Of a DNA stretch of 64,000 nucleotides, positions 49,287 through 59,830 are shown in pieces. The DNA is from Codonopsis lanceolata (Eukaryota > Streptophyta > Magnoliopsida > Asterales > Campanulaceae): positions 12,865,101-12,929,100 of the forward strand of contig CM028382.1 in assembly GCA_013146195.2 (NCBI GenBank), in the 5' to 3' direction. A program made the position numbers and the translations under genes. Below the pieces are notes generated by a model. It saw nothing but the letters and a program-made list of their open reading frames with translations. It was not told where the DNA came from and did not search any database. The first letter of the stretch is position 1, and each line of letters begins with the position of its first letter.

Positions 49287-49734
49287 GTTGGTGAAAGTTT
49301 TCCATTTTCTCTACTTTTCTTCCTAGAATATTCTTTCGATGATGACTTATCATGTTTGAGGTATCCGCTTTATTAGACATTAATCATTGATTCATTATAG
49401 CATCTATGTTAAAATGAGCACATGGACATCACCTATGGTTCTCTCTCGTATGTATATGTATGTGCATGTAACTATGCATAAATAAATAAAGTTTTTGTCC
49501 AGATATGAAGAGGACAATTGTTTCGATTTCCTAGCCAATCATTTATAGGCTGTACATCTAGTCGGCATCGGCTTTGCCTCCTGTTGACATCGGATCTTGC
49601 ACTCTTCTCCTCTTTCTTCAGATATGAAATGGACCCCAACTTTGAGATTTCAAAAGTTGACTAGCCCATCTATTAATTTGTCGTAGATTTTTGTAAGTCA
49701 GACTTGAAACAGAGGTTATAATATAGGTATTCTT

Positions 49735-50260
49735 CCTGATAGAAAAAGAAGAATTTATTAATCAATCAAAAGGAAGCAAAGTATAGATATGATGGATGAG
49801 CAGTCCATTCAACAAAATTGAAAACCAAAAGCCAAATGTAAAGCCTAATGCTAATAACTCAAAGAAGCCTGATCCTGCATAACCTCTGAGATGGGCTCCT
49901 CTCAAAAAGCTCACGGAACTGAAGCTAGAGAGAAGCCTGATGCAAAGATTTTAGAGTTCCGTTCAGTCCTACACACCAAAGAACCACAAATACATCACAT
50001 TCCCATAACAGGCTAGTACCACTTCTCCTACCAAAAACTCTAATTCGCACCTGAAGAAATTTCGAGATAAAATGTGGGCTAACCCCCACCATGGTGCCAC
50101 CCGGGACATATTGTTTCGAAGGAACGGGGCAAACAAGGTCACAATACAAAAATAAATGATCTTGAGATTTGGAGGCACCCCTATACAAAACACACTGTGT
50201 ATAGGGATACACAACACACTGGTATAGGGATACACAACACACTAGTATAGGGTAAGGAGA
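49735..50260 (-). pseudogene. L1 fragment, 3' end with zinc-finger region
   Basis: The minus strand encodes CVLYRGASKSQDHLFLYCDLVCP (C-x2-...H-x3-...C type RT-associated zinc finger) and then a frame-shifted continuation with GGTMVGVSPHFISKFLQVRI. The 3' end near 49735 shows TTTATTAATCAAT-type L1 tail sequence. At 50195-50255 a 23-bp unit (GTATAGGGATACACAACACAC) is repeated about three times at its 5' side. Confidence 0.7.
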
Positions 50261-50644
50261 TGGTTCTTACAGGGTCTATTGGTGTTGAGCTTATTAAGGT
50301 TTAGAGTATATGTATTTTGTCTTATAGTTTCTTTATCCATCCCAAGTCTACTTAAACCGAGGTCAGACTATCGAGGTGATGGAAAAAAGAAAGAAAAAGA
50401 GAAACATAGGTGAGAGCCTCTTTTGTCTGCTCTTCATGTGTGTCATCCCTATGCCTTCATTTCCTCTTACATCAATCATAGTTACCACCAGGCAAAAAGT
50501 CTTGAAGCTTTTGTTCAAAGTCTTGAAGCTTTTGTTCAAACCCTAGAAGAACTGACAATATTCTACTTCATTTTTCTATTTCTTGGTGAAAGAATGGATC
50601 CCATGCAAGCATCATTGGAAGAAAAGTTATCTAAGCTGTTGAAT

Positions 50645-50686
50645 GAGAAGCTATCTTACTTATCAAAAAAAAGAGAAGCTATCTTA
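50645..50686 (+). mobile_element. Minimal L1 tail insertion with perfect target duplication
   Basis: GAGAAGCTATCTTA occurs at 50645-50658 and 50673-50686. Between the copies lie only CTTATCAAAAAAAA (50659-50672), the end of the L1 tail (TTACTTATC-An) shared by the other intron L1s. This looks like an L1 insertion truncated to about 14 bp. Confidence 0.8.
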
Positions 50687-51909
50687 GTTTTTGGCATCAC
50701 AAAGTCATACTCTTGTGAGAGAACACACAGCACATACTATTAGTTATGATTCTACGTTAGTTATGCATCCTCTTCTAGATTGATGAAGGTAATAAGTTCT
50801 GAAGTTGGAGATCTTCTTAGAGATCACAATCATGTAGTGTTTCTTGATTGGCTGTGCCACTAAATATTATGACCTTGAAGTTCGGCAGATGAAAGGAAGG
50901 TGTGCTTTTTTTAAAGGTAAACTAAAGGAACAACTTGAATTTGGTGGATAAATTATGAACATGCAATGTTTTCGCTTGGATTTTTGGACTTAGGAAAATA
51001 CGATATGTCCCATGAATCACCGCATTGCACCTTTGGCTACTACTAGGAGCTCATATACACTATGCAAGCCTTCAAGCTTTGTGGACTGAGGAAGTAATGA
51101 TTGCAATGTCCTGCTAGGGTTTCAGTTATCTCTCGTGGCTAGGCCACTAGCTAGTCTCTACTTTTGTGAATGCTGTGCAAGACGCTTATCAGAAAGAATG
51201 AAAGAAAGCCGTTAGCTGAACCTATGACTGAGCGAGAGGACTTTTGTTGATTCACTACCCACTGCGATGATTTATAGGGGTGGTTTCCCTAATGTTGTGT
51301 TAGAAAATCTTCAAGGAATTAATGTGCATGTGCAAGTTAAGCAGTATTAAGTGTATTAGTGCCACCAACTTGTACTTTGATAAAAAGTGTCCTGCAGCTT
51401 CATTTTTGGTGCAGTTATCGGACAATTTTGTGTGATTTATCGCTGCTATTCTTTCACATTCTTTTTCTGGTAAGTAAAGCTTTGTAAGATTTGTGGGTTT
51501 CATATAGATTTTGGATCAAAATGTCAAGCATGCTGGACTCGACAAAACCTATTCCTTCAGTTTTGGCTTGGCGACATGTAACCATAACTTGTGCCACATG
51601 TATCATTTCCTCAAAGCTCAACCTGTGTTTCCCACTTGTTTGGCGGGTTTCATTGTACGAAGGTATTCTTGAACAACCTAACTGGACTGAGTTGAGTACT
51701 TTTTAGCAAAGGTGATTGATGGAATGTAGGTGTATGGATAGGTAGGATACCTTGTCTAGCCCAAGCAAAGGCCCATCGGACATATGCCAGCTAAAAATTC
51801 TTTTGGGTTCACGAGCAAGTTTCCTTGGTAAATTTGGGTTCATCGGCATGGACATTATAACATGACATGACAAGATTCTGAATGCTGACATCCCCAGAAA
51901 TATGATGCA

Positions 51910-52193
51910 CTAGAGCAGCTTACATAGATTGAGGAAGGTCGTGGGCAAAGTCATTTCGGGGTCGCAACATGCCTTCGTGGGGAATCGCCAAATTACTGAT
52001 GCTTCCTTTATTGCCAATGAAGCGGTGGATGATAGGTTAAGGAAAGGAGAGCTAGAGCAGCTTACATAGATTGAGGAAGGTCGTGGGCAAAGTCATTCCG
52101 GAGTCGCAACATGCCTTCGTGGGGAATCGCCAAATTACTGATGCTTCCTTTATTGCCAATGAAGCGGTGGATGATAGGTTAAGGAAAGGAGAG
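51910..52193. repeat. 142-bp tandem duplication at the L1 5' end
   Basis: 51910-52051 is repeated at 52052-52193 with about two differences (TTTCGGGGTCGC versus TTCCGGAGTCGC). Confidence 0.9.
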
Positions 52194-54158
52194 CTGGGCC
52201 TGATTTGCAAGCTGGATATTGAAAAAGCTTATGATCATGTTAATTGGGAATTTCTCATTTATCTTCTAAACGTAATGGGGTTTGGTGACAAATGGAGAAG
52301 ATGGATTTTTGGTGTATTTCTACGGTGAGATTTTCGGTGTTGATTGATGGAGAGCCTTTGGTTTTTGGAACCTCGAGGGGCCTTCGCCAAGGAGACCCTC
52401 TTTCTCCTTTCTTCTTCATTTTAGTGATGGAAGCTTTGAGCTTAATGATGGATAAAGCTATTTCAGGAGGTTTTATCCGTGGTTTCATAGTCAGGAATGG
52501 TAGAGTTCCTGTCTCAGTGTCGAATCTCCTGTTCGCTGATGATTCCCTTGTGTTACGTGAAGCGAAAGACTCTCGTTAGGCTATTTACTGGATAGTCTTG
52601 CTCTTTTTCAGTGTCTCGGGTCTAAAAGTGAACATTTCTAAGTCGAAATTATTCTGTGGGGAATGTAGAAAATATTGGGGAATTGGTCGCCTTCTTTGGT
52701 TGTAAGGTGAGTTCCCTTCCTTCTACCTACTTGGGTCTTCCCTTAGGAGCTGCGCTCAAGAGCTCAAATATGTGGGTTCCGGTGTTGGAAAGATTTCAAC
52801 GCGCCTGGAAGAAGCGTTGTTTGTCTTCAAAGGCGGCCGTCTTACTCTTATTAAGAGCACGTTGTCTTCGATGCCTACTTACTTTATGTCCTTGTTCGTC
52901 ATCCCGTTATCAGTTAGTCGAAGACTGGAAAAATATGAAAGGGACTTCTTATGGGAAGGTTCGATGGTGGATCGGAAGTATCACCTAGTCAAGTGGTCTA
53001 AAGTGTGTTTCTGGTATTAAATCCGGTGGCTTAGGGGTTAAAAACATCCGAGCTTTCAATAGAGCTTTGTTGGGTAAATGGTTGTGGAGATTCTTGATCG
53101 ATAAGGATGCTCGTGGAGGAGATTGGTGGTGAGCAAGTATGGGGAAGGAAATCATCTTTGGTTTCCTAAGGATGTTTCCTTGTCTCATGGGGTGGGAGTT
53201 TGGAAAGGAATCACGAAAGGGTGGGACGCTTTTGCTAGAAACATCTCTTTTAAAGTAGGAGATGGATCTTCGGTCGATTTTGGTTGGATAGGTGGTGTGG
53301 TCCCGTGGAGCTATGGAGAGCCTTTCCTAGTCTCTTTAGCATTGTGAGTGACAAAGAAGTTCGATTAGTGATATTATTTCGCTCGAAGGAGGTTCGATTA
53401 GTTGGAATCCGGTTTGAAGGTTTCTTCGGTTGGGAGGTGCAGAGTTTCCTCCAGCTCTCGAGTTGCTTTATTCTCAGCACTGGATAGGAGTTGTGTTGAC
53501 AAGGTCATCGGGATAGGGCTAAAAACAAAATGTTCTCGGTTAAGTCTTACTACTTTGGGTCGATTTTGGGGAAGGGGCATTTCCTGGAAAGCTATTTGGA
53601 AGTCTAAAGCTCGGCTAGAGTTGCTTTCTTTATTTGGGAAGCGGTGAACGAAGCCATTCTTACAGGGATAATCTTAGGAGGCGGGAAGGTGGTAGTGAGT
53701 GGTGTTATATGTGCAAATGTAATGGTGAGAGTGCTGATCATCTTTTGCTGTCCACCGTAGCGGTGCCTTGTGGGACTACATTTTTCACATTTTTAACTTG
53801 TCTTGGGCCATCGAATCCATTAAGGATCTCTTCCTTTGTTGGTCCTTGCACAAGAGGAAACAGAGAGATTTTATTTGGCGACTATTCCTTTGGGAGTATC
53901 TTTGGGTGATTTGGAAAGAAAGGAATAGGAGAGTTTTTGATAACGTGGAAAGGTCTTTGTCGTTCTTTGAAGAATGAGCCGCTTCTTTGTTTTTTGGTGT
54001 AGTGACGGTGTTAGGTCCGAGGTCAACTCTTTTGCTGACTTTGTAGTGAATTTTTGTAATCTGTAATTATTGGAGTTTTCCTCCTGTGTAAATAAGCTAC
54101 GACTCCTTATTTGCCGCTATTGATTTTTAATATATACCTTACTTATCAAAAAAAAAAA
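51910..54158 (+). pseudogene. L1 LINE ORF2: RT and C-terminus, 5' truncated
   Basis: RT blocks are CKLDIEKAYDHVNWEFL at about 52210-52255, GLRQGDPLSPFFFILVMEAL at about 52378-52437 and the catalytic LLFADDSLVL at about 52528. Connection (GGRLTLIKSTLSSMPTYFMSLFVIP, about 52830-52910), WKG..KGWDAFARNISFKVGDG (about 53200) and the zinc finger (CYMCKCNGESADHLLL) near 53710 follow. Frameshifts and stops are frequent. Endonuclease and ORF1 are missing. There is no RNase H. The end has the tail TTACTTATC-A(11) at 54148-54158. It begins with a 142-bp tandem duplication. Confidence 0.88.
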
Positions 54159-54252
54159 TTATTGGAGCTTTCCTCCTGTGTAAATAGGTTGTGGCTCCTT
54201 ATTTGCCGCTATTGATTTTTAATATATACCTTACTTATCAAAAAAAAAAAAA
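54159..54252 (+). repeat. Duplicated L1 tail
   Basis: The last about 95 bases of the L1 (ATTATTGGAG.TTTCCTCCTG ... TTACTTATC-An) occur a second time directly after the first poly(A), with a few substitutions (TAAGCTACGAC versus TAGGTTGTGGC). Confidence 0.85.
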
Positions 54253-54800
54253 TTTGAAAGCTAGAGGATGAATTTATGTCAACCGGTGCTTCATGTGCAA
54301 AGAGGTGGAGGAAATTGTTGATCACTTGCTTCTTCACTGTTCAGTTGTAAGGGAGCTGTGGAGTTCCTTCTTCCTTTGTGTAGGGTCTGCTGTGGGTTAT
54401 GCCCTGATCAGTTGATCAGCTCCTTAGTGGGTGGGAATCCTTCAACAGTAAAAGGAAAGAGAAAAAATGGGGATCTATTCCTTTGGCTATTTGGTGGAAT
54501 GTTTGGAAAGAGAGGAATAGAAGAATTTTTGAAAACGAAGAGACTTATATAGACCGGATCAAGAGGGAGATGAATCGGTCCTTACAGTTCTGGAATGAAG
54601 ACATTGACCCGGTAGAAGGGGTTCTTTTGGTTAAAATTACGGATAGTGTATAGTTTTTCGGTTTTGTATACTCCCTGTGTACATGGTTGCGCCTCCTTTT
54701 TAGGCGTTTCTTTCTAATACAATTATTACTTATCAAAAAAAAAAAGTAATGGGAACTCTTTCTCTCTAATCAATTATTACTTATCAAAAAAAAAAAGTAA
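54253..54800 (+). pseudogene. L1 3' fragment 2 and duplicated tail
   Basis: Traces of the zinc finger (CFMCKEVEEIVDHLLLHCS in frame near 54290) and the WNVWKERNRRIFENEE block near 54505-54545 are followed by the L1 3' UTR and tail A(11) at 54735-54745. A 51-bp unit containing the tail and GTAATGGGAACTCTTTCTC is repeated at 54746-54800. Confidence 0.75.
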
Positions 54801-55445
54801 TGGGAACTCTTTCTCTCTCTAACTTTCAGTGAAAAGTTTTCATATGTCCAATTTAACCTCAAGGATGTTGTCCCTGATTTTGGGCGTCTCACATGTCAGA
54901 CGTGTTTGGGAAGCTTGTCATGAGGCGATTCTTACGGGAGAAAACATTCGCAAGAGGGGGATGGTTTATGTGAACCGGTGTTAGATGTGCAAAGGCGACG
55001 AAGAGAGTGTTAATCACTTGTTACTGCATTGTCCGGTGGCTCGCTCTTTATGGTATACTGTTCTGGGTCTTTTTGGGATTTCATGGGTAATGCCCATTTC
55101 TGTTCGGGGGATGCTTTTGAGTTGGTCTCGTTCCAATCGTAGGAGGAGCAATATTCTTTGGGGTGCTATTCGAGCGGGTGTTTGGTGGACTATTTGAAAA
55201 GAGAGGAACAGGAGAATTTTCGATAATAGTGAGGTTTCGCTGGATCAATTGAGAGACTGTTTTTTGCGCACATTGTTTTTGTGGTGTTCTGCGACAGATC
55301 AATCTCTCGGGCATTCTTTTGTGGATTTTGTGAATAGTTTTAGAGTTGAGTAGTTTGTATACTCCTAGTGTACAAAGGCTGCGCCACCTGTTTTGACGCC
55401 CGTTATTTATATATATTCTTTACTTATCAAAATAAAAATAAAAAT
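54801..55445 (+). pseudogene. L1 3' fragment 3
   Basis: The end of ORF2: VWEACHEAILTGENIRKRGM near 54905, zinc finger (MCKGDEESVNHLLLHCPVARSLW) at 54985-55050, and SNRRRSNILWGAIRAGVW then RNRRIFDNSE near 55130-55230. It ends HSFVDFVNSFRVE with a stop near 55350, followed by the tail (TTTACTTATCAAAATAAAAA). One in-frame TAG occurs just before MCKG. Confidence 0.82.
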
Positions 55446-55560
55446 GTACTACTATATTTATTTTATAAAATTACAACATGATTTTAGTCTATGATATGTC
55501 TAATGTACTACTATATTAATTTTTAAGCTTACAGCATAACTTTCACTCTAATAATTGATA

Positions 55561-55850
55561 CTTTTATTTTGATAAGTATACAAGACCAAAAATCAAAAGC
55601 AATATACTACCCGTAATATTAACCAAAAGATCCCTTGCATTCGAGCATGTGACATCATTCCAGAATTGCACCTCCCTCTTCAGCCAGACATTCGACTCTT
55701 CGTTCTCAAAAATTTTTCTACTCCTCTCTTTCCATGCGTTCCACCAATTCGCCCAAGGAACAGAACCCCATATGTTGTCTTTCCTTTTTCGGTTGGAGAA
55801 GGTCCACCCGCAAAGAAGCTGGACGACGGATTTAGGCATAACCCATGATC
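55561..55850 (-). pseudogene. L1 3' fragment 4, antisense
   Basis: Minus-strand frame 55564-55839: MPKSVVQLLCGWTFSNRKRK then WANWWNAWKERSRKIFENEE, the end of L1 ORF2 after the zinc finger. The tail side lies at 55561 (TTTTATTTTGATAAGTA as read on +). It meets a plus-strand fragment head to head at about 55850. Confidence 0.8.
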
Positions 55851-56114
55851 TATGTTAATCGATGCTACGTGTGCAAAAGTGAGGAGGAGGATGTAAACCA
55901 TTTGCTGCTAGATTGCTCTATGGCTAGGGAGTTATGGAATTCTCTTTTCCTCTGTGCTGATGTTCAGTGCCTAGGACTGTTAATGATATGCTTCGGGGTT
56001 GGCCTTCTTTTACCTGGAACAGAAGGTGTGTTTTCTGGAAGTACGCCCCTTCAGCTATTTGGGGACCATCTGGAAAGATAGGAATAAAAGGGCTTTCAAG
56101 AATGCTGAATCTAA
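55846..56114 (+). pseudogene. L1 3' fragment 5
   Basis: Encodes YVNRCYVCKSEEEDVNHLLL then DCSMARELWNSLF (zinc finger), continuing in other frames through a KDRNKRAFKNAES-like end near 56075-56110. It has no tail of its own and is cut by the palindrome at 56115. Confidence 0.78.
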
Positions 56115-56487
56115 TTTTTTTTTTTTGATAAGTAAGGTATAAGTAATATTAACAGGCATAAAAAAAGGAGATGCGTCCTTGTACACTGGGAGTATACATG
56201 AACAAAACTACAAACCAAAAACCCAAACCTAGTTACAAAAAGGATCCTCTAAAGTTGGATCAGCAGTTAAGCACCAGAATCTCAAAAGGAATCAAAAAGG
56301 CTTTCCTCTCGTATTTGAGATTCTGGTGCTTAACTATTGATCCAACTTCAGAGGATCCTTTTTGTAACTAGGTTGGGGTCTTTTGGCGTTGTAGCTTAGT
56401 TCATGTATACTTCCGGTGTACAAGGACGCGTCACCTTTTTTAACATCTGTTAATATTACTTGTACCTTACTTATCAAAAAAAAAAAA
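56115..56487. repeat. Palindrome of two head-to-head L1 tails
   Basis: The left half is a minus-strand L1 3' end starting with T(12) at 56115-56126; the right half is a plus-strand L1 3' end finishing with A(12) at 56476-56487. The halves pair over about 175 bp (for example TAGTTACAAAAAGGATCCTCT with its reverse complement), with some mismatches and a spacer of about 27 bases near 56290-56315. Confidence 0.92.
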
Positions 56488-57062
56488 GAATTCTACAACT
56501 CACTAACAACTGGACAGTGCAAAAGCAAATTATTAACAGTTTCCTCCTCTTTGCACATGAAACACTGCTTGACATAGATCCTCCCTCTAGCTCTCAAGTT
56601 GTCCCCCGTCAAAACAGCTTCCCGAGAAGCTTCCCAAACAAAAAAAGCCACCCTTCTTGGAGCCTTTGTCTTCCATATTGCCTTCTAAGGAAAGCAGCTT
56701 TTATCCTCCTTCCTTAAACAAGAGTATAAGATCTTCACTGAGAAGATCTTCCTTCTAGAACCATCCCACACCACTCTATCCTCTCCCGAACCTCTCCTCT
56801 TTACATTATAAAGCTTCTCGAATAACCTAGAAATGTCTCCAATCTCCCAGTCATGTAAGTTCCTACGAAACATTGGGCTCCAAACATCTCTCCCGTCCAA
56901 ATATGCCACTACGGAATTCACCTTCTCATATTGATTGGCAGCAATATTGAACAAATTGGGGATCTCCTGCGGAAAGGGTAACTCTCCACACCATTTATCC
57001 CTACAAAAACTCACCCTATCTCCTCCACTAATATCGAAGGACACCAGACTCTCAAAGAAGTC
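56488..57062 (-). pseudogene. L1 fragment 6, antisense
   Basis: Minus-strand frame 57044-56685 encodes GGDRVSFCRDKWCGELPFPQ and VAYLDGRDVWSPMFRRNLHDWE, the region between RT and zinc finger in plant L1 ORF2. It is followed at 56680-56490 by EASREAVLTG- and zinc-finger-like traces in other frames. 5' and 3' ends are missing. Confidence 0.8.
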
Positions 57063-57542
57063 TCTACCACATGATTTTTAATTGATACTACCACATGATT
57101 TTTAAAAATTTATATAATTATAAACTAATAAAATTGTTAATTATGGGATGCGGACAAAGTTGGCTTCTTAAAATTTTATTAGTCATAAGAGTATGTTAAC
57201 TAAGTGATATTGATTATTAGAGTGCCAATGCTTTCCTAAATCAGAACACTTCTGAACACTATACACATGTATATCGTGCTTCTTATGCGTCAAAATATAG
57301 AGGTCAATCTTGGTGTATATATATATATATATACTGCCTATGATAGTATAAACTTTATTTTGTCAAGTTGCCTAGTAACACTTGATAACTTCTCTTAAAT
57401 AACGCGACAAACTGAGCTATTTATGTTGAATCTACCAATCATTTAATCCAGTATGTTTATGCAAGCATATATGGATTACCTTGTCATGCATTTATTTCTT
57501 TTTTTATACCATCCTCATCAAACAATATTTTTACCACTGCAG

Positions 57543-57619
57543 GGTTAGGTTGGAAGTCTTGGAAGAAGCGATGGTTTATTCTCACACGCACTTCATTGGT
57601 GTTCTTTAAAAATGATCCT
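57543..57619 (+). CDS. PH-domain RhoGAP, exon 3
   Basis: With the last base of exon 2 it reads GLGWKSWKKRWFILTRTSLV and then FFKNDP, followed by donor GTGAGT at 57620. This is the signature beta2-beta3 part of the PHGAP PH domain (basic WKKRWFILT, the probable phosphoinositide-binding side). Exons 1 to 3 join without any frame conflict to a 56-residue N-terminus (54 + 37 + 77 nt), ending in phase 0. The next exon, expected to begin around SALPQ...GGEV, is not found before 64000, so intron 3 is longer than 6.3 kb. Confidence 0.9.
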
Positions 57620-58129
57620 GTGAGTACATATCATCCTCAGTTTTTCACTTTGAGATATGCTGATGGCCTTGTTTTTATTGCATCTCACTCCATGTTTTTT
57701 CCTTCTGCTCTATTGTTCTTCCCTTCCCCCCCCCCCCTAAATTTGCTCTTCTCCCAAAGTTCTAAACACTGTTTGCAATTGCCATTGTCACTTTCCAATT
57801 ATAAAACACTCGCCAAACACTTCTTGACAAGTAGACAACACTATATAATCAAAAGGAAAACTAAAATGTAATTTTCTTTATTATATGTACGATAATATAA
57901 GGGCATTTAGAATACTCGGCTTAGATGTTTCGTGTTAAGTTCCCAAGTTTTGTTTAGCAAAAACAAAAGAGTGATTTGGGCATTAATGTAGTTTGACCAA
58001 ATTTTTTAGGGCATCTCCCTCTCTCTATCCACCTTTTTTTTAAAGGTTGGAGGGGACATAGACCGTACCCCAGCCCTGATTTTTTTAATTATTTTAATGC
58101 CTTGAAAGGCTAAAGTTATATATATAATG

Positions 58130-58440
58130 CCTTTGGTGTGGCTCAAACAAATGGTGCCTCTGGGGGCTTTGAACACCCGACCTCTCGATTGAGAGTAATG
58201 AAGTACCACGGTCTGGTAGGGCTTGAACACTCGACCTCTTCGCTAAGATAAGTGAGTAGCTAAATGAGGTCTTTGGGTAAGGCTTGAACAACAACGGTAA
58301 CGGTGCCTCTGAAGAGGCTTGAACACCCGACCTCTTTATTGAGAGTTATAAAGTCCAGGGTATCTCTAGTGAGACTTGAACACCTAACCTCTCTGTTAGG
58401 AGAAGTGAGCAGTACCAGTTGAGCTAGAGCTCGTTGGTCT
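58130..58440 (-). repeat. tRNA-like (SINE-like) repeat with multiple B-box motifs
   Basis: On the minus strand the element begins with GAGCTCTAGCTCAACTGGTA (tRNA A-box-like) at about 58432-58413. It then contains five GTGTTCAAGCC-like motifs resembling the Pol III B box (plus-strand CTTGAACA at about 58167, 58222, 58282, 58317 and 58374). Several copies of GAGAGGTCGGGTGTTCAAG alternate with linkers. The copies are related and look like a partial tandem multimer of a tRNA-derived SINE head. It has no cloverleaf, so it is not a functional tRNA. Confidence 0.6.
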
Positions 58441-58984
58441 CTCTACCCACCTTGCTCCACAAAAGCCCATTAAAAGTTGTGTTAGCTATGACTAAGATGC
58501 ACCCCCGGCACAAGATGTTGGATGGTGGAAATGGCTTTGGTGTTGAAAAAGAAATCACAGGTACCAAGGACATCAATATTCATGGAGGCGGGTTTTGGAA
58601 GGAGGAGGGATTTGATGTCCTTAGATATTTGTAGGCTAAAGTGATTTATCTTTTTCTTTCTCCTTCCCCCCCCCCCCTCTTTTTTGTCTGTTGCTATAGA
58701 TCTAACAATCTTAATCAATCTTGAAAAGATTTGGTAGAATACATTAATTCATTGTTATCCATCTTGTGGAAAGAGGAAGTTGTGAAGAGTTGATTGAAGT
58801 TATAAAAAGAAACTTCGGCTGACAATAAGATTCGAAACTTATCAAGTATCTTAGCAACTTACTGAATACAATATCTTCAATCTTATTAAGGAATTGTTAG
58901 CCTTTAATATTCTCATGAAATGTTATCAAGAAAACATAACATTTCAGCCAAATCTCTCTAAGACACTGATTTCACTAGTCTTTT

Positions 58985-59830
58985 GAGCCGCTAACTTTGA
59001 AAATCAGGGAGGATTAGGAATAAAAAAATTGAAGATTTTCAACAAAGCTTTATTGGGCAAGTGGTTGTGGAAATACATGGTGGAAAGAAATGGTTTTTGG
59101 AGAAAAGTGGTGGCTAGCAAATTTGGTGAAGGGGATAAGCACAGGTGGATCCCTATTGATATCAATTCTCAGTATGGAGTGGAGGCTTGGAAAGGCATTA
59201 GAAAGGGGTGGAATTCTCTTGAAAGACATGTTCGGTTTGAGGTAAGTGCGTTTCTGGAAAGATAGATGGTGTGATGATGTGGAACTTTGGAGATCGTTCC
59301 CTAATCTTTTCAACTAAGCCACAGACAAAGATTGCTTGATTAGTGATGCATTAAATTGGGAAGAAGGAAGAGCAGTCTGGAGTCCTTTTCGTAGGGATTT
59401 TCATGATTGGGAAATGCAGTTGTTCATGCAATTCTTTGAAAAAATTCACGCTCAGCAGTGGAATCCTATTTTTGGTATTCTGAAAATTTCGTGGGTTATA
59501 CCCAGATCCACGAAGGAACTCTTCTTGAGTTGGTCACTTTACAAATGACGAAGGAGGAATTCTATTTGGCAGACAACTCTTTTGTGTGTGCTGGGTCATT
59601 TGGGGGGAAAGAAATAGAAGGATATTTGATAACGAGGAGAAGACTATGGCCCAATTGAAAGATACTTTACTTCGTCTTTTATTTTCCTGGTGTTCAGAGA
59701 TTAATGTTGCAGAGTCTCCTCGTAGTCATTCTTTTGTAGACTTTATCAATAGCATTTCTTTAGAATAGTCCCTTGTGTATACTCCTAGTGTACAAGGATG
59801 TGTCACCTCATTTGATGCCTATAATATAAA
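58985..59830 (+). pseudogene. L1 3' fragment 7, internally deleted
   Basis: IKKLKIFNKALLGKWLWKYM and WIPIDINSQYGVEAWKGIRKGW (59029-59260) are the post-RT part of ORF2. A deletion then joins to the end: GISTKELFLSW-like, CWVIWGERNRRIFDNEEKT and SHSFVDFINSISLE, with a stop near 59766. The 3' UTR (GTATACTCCTAGTGTACAAGG) follows, but no poly(A) is seen. Confidence 0.8.

Larger units (their letters stand above)
49287..57542 (+). other. RhoGAP intron 2 (8256 bp), LINE-filled
   Basis: Donor GTTGGT at 49287 and acceptor CCACTGCAG ending at 57542. It contains at least nine L1-type fragments in both orientations between 49735 and 57062. The segments 49287-49734, 50270-50640, 50690-51909 and 57063-57542 show no gene. 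A 24-bp duplication (AGTCTTGAAGCTTTTGTTCAA twice) lies near 50495-50545. TACCACATGATTTTTA occurs twice near 57063-57105. Confidence 0.85.

Noticed and set aside
55561..56114. Single twin-primed (5'-inverted) L1
   Set aside because: The two opposite-strand pieces cover overlapping parts of ORF2 (both contain the W-K-x-R-x-R/K-x-F-x-N region), so they are two fragments rather than one inverted copy.
58130..58440. Functional tRNA gene
   Set aside because: No cloverleaf or anticodon arm can be drawn, and the B-box motif is repeated five times.
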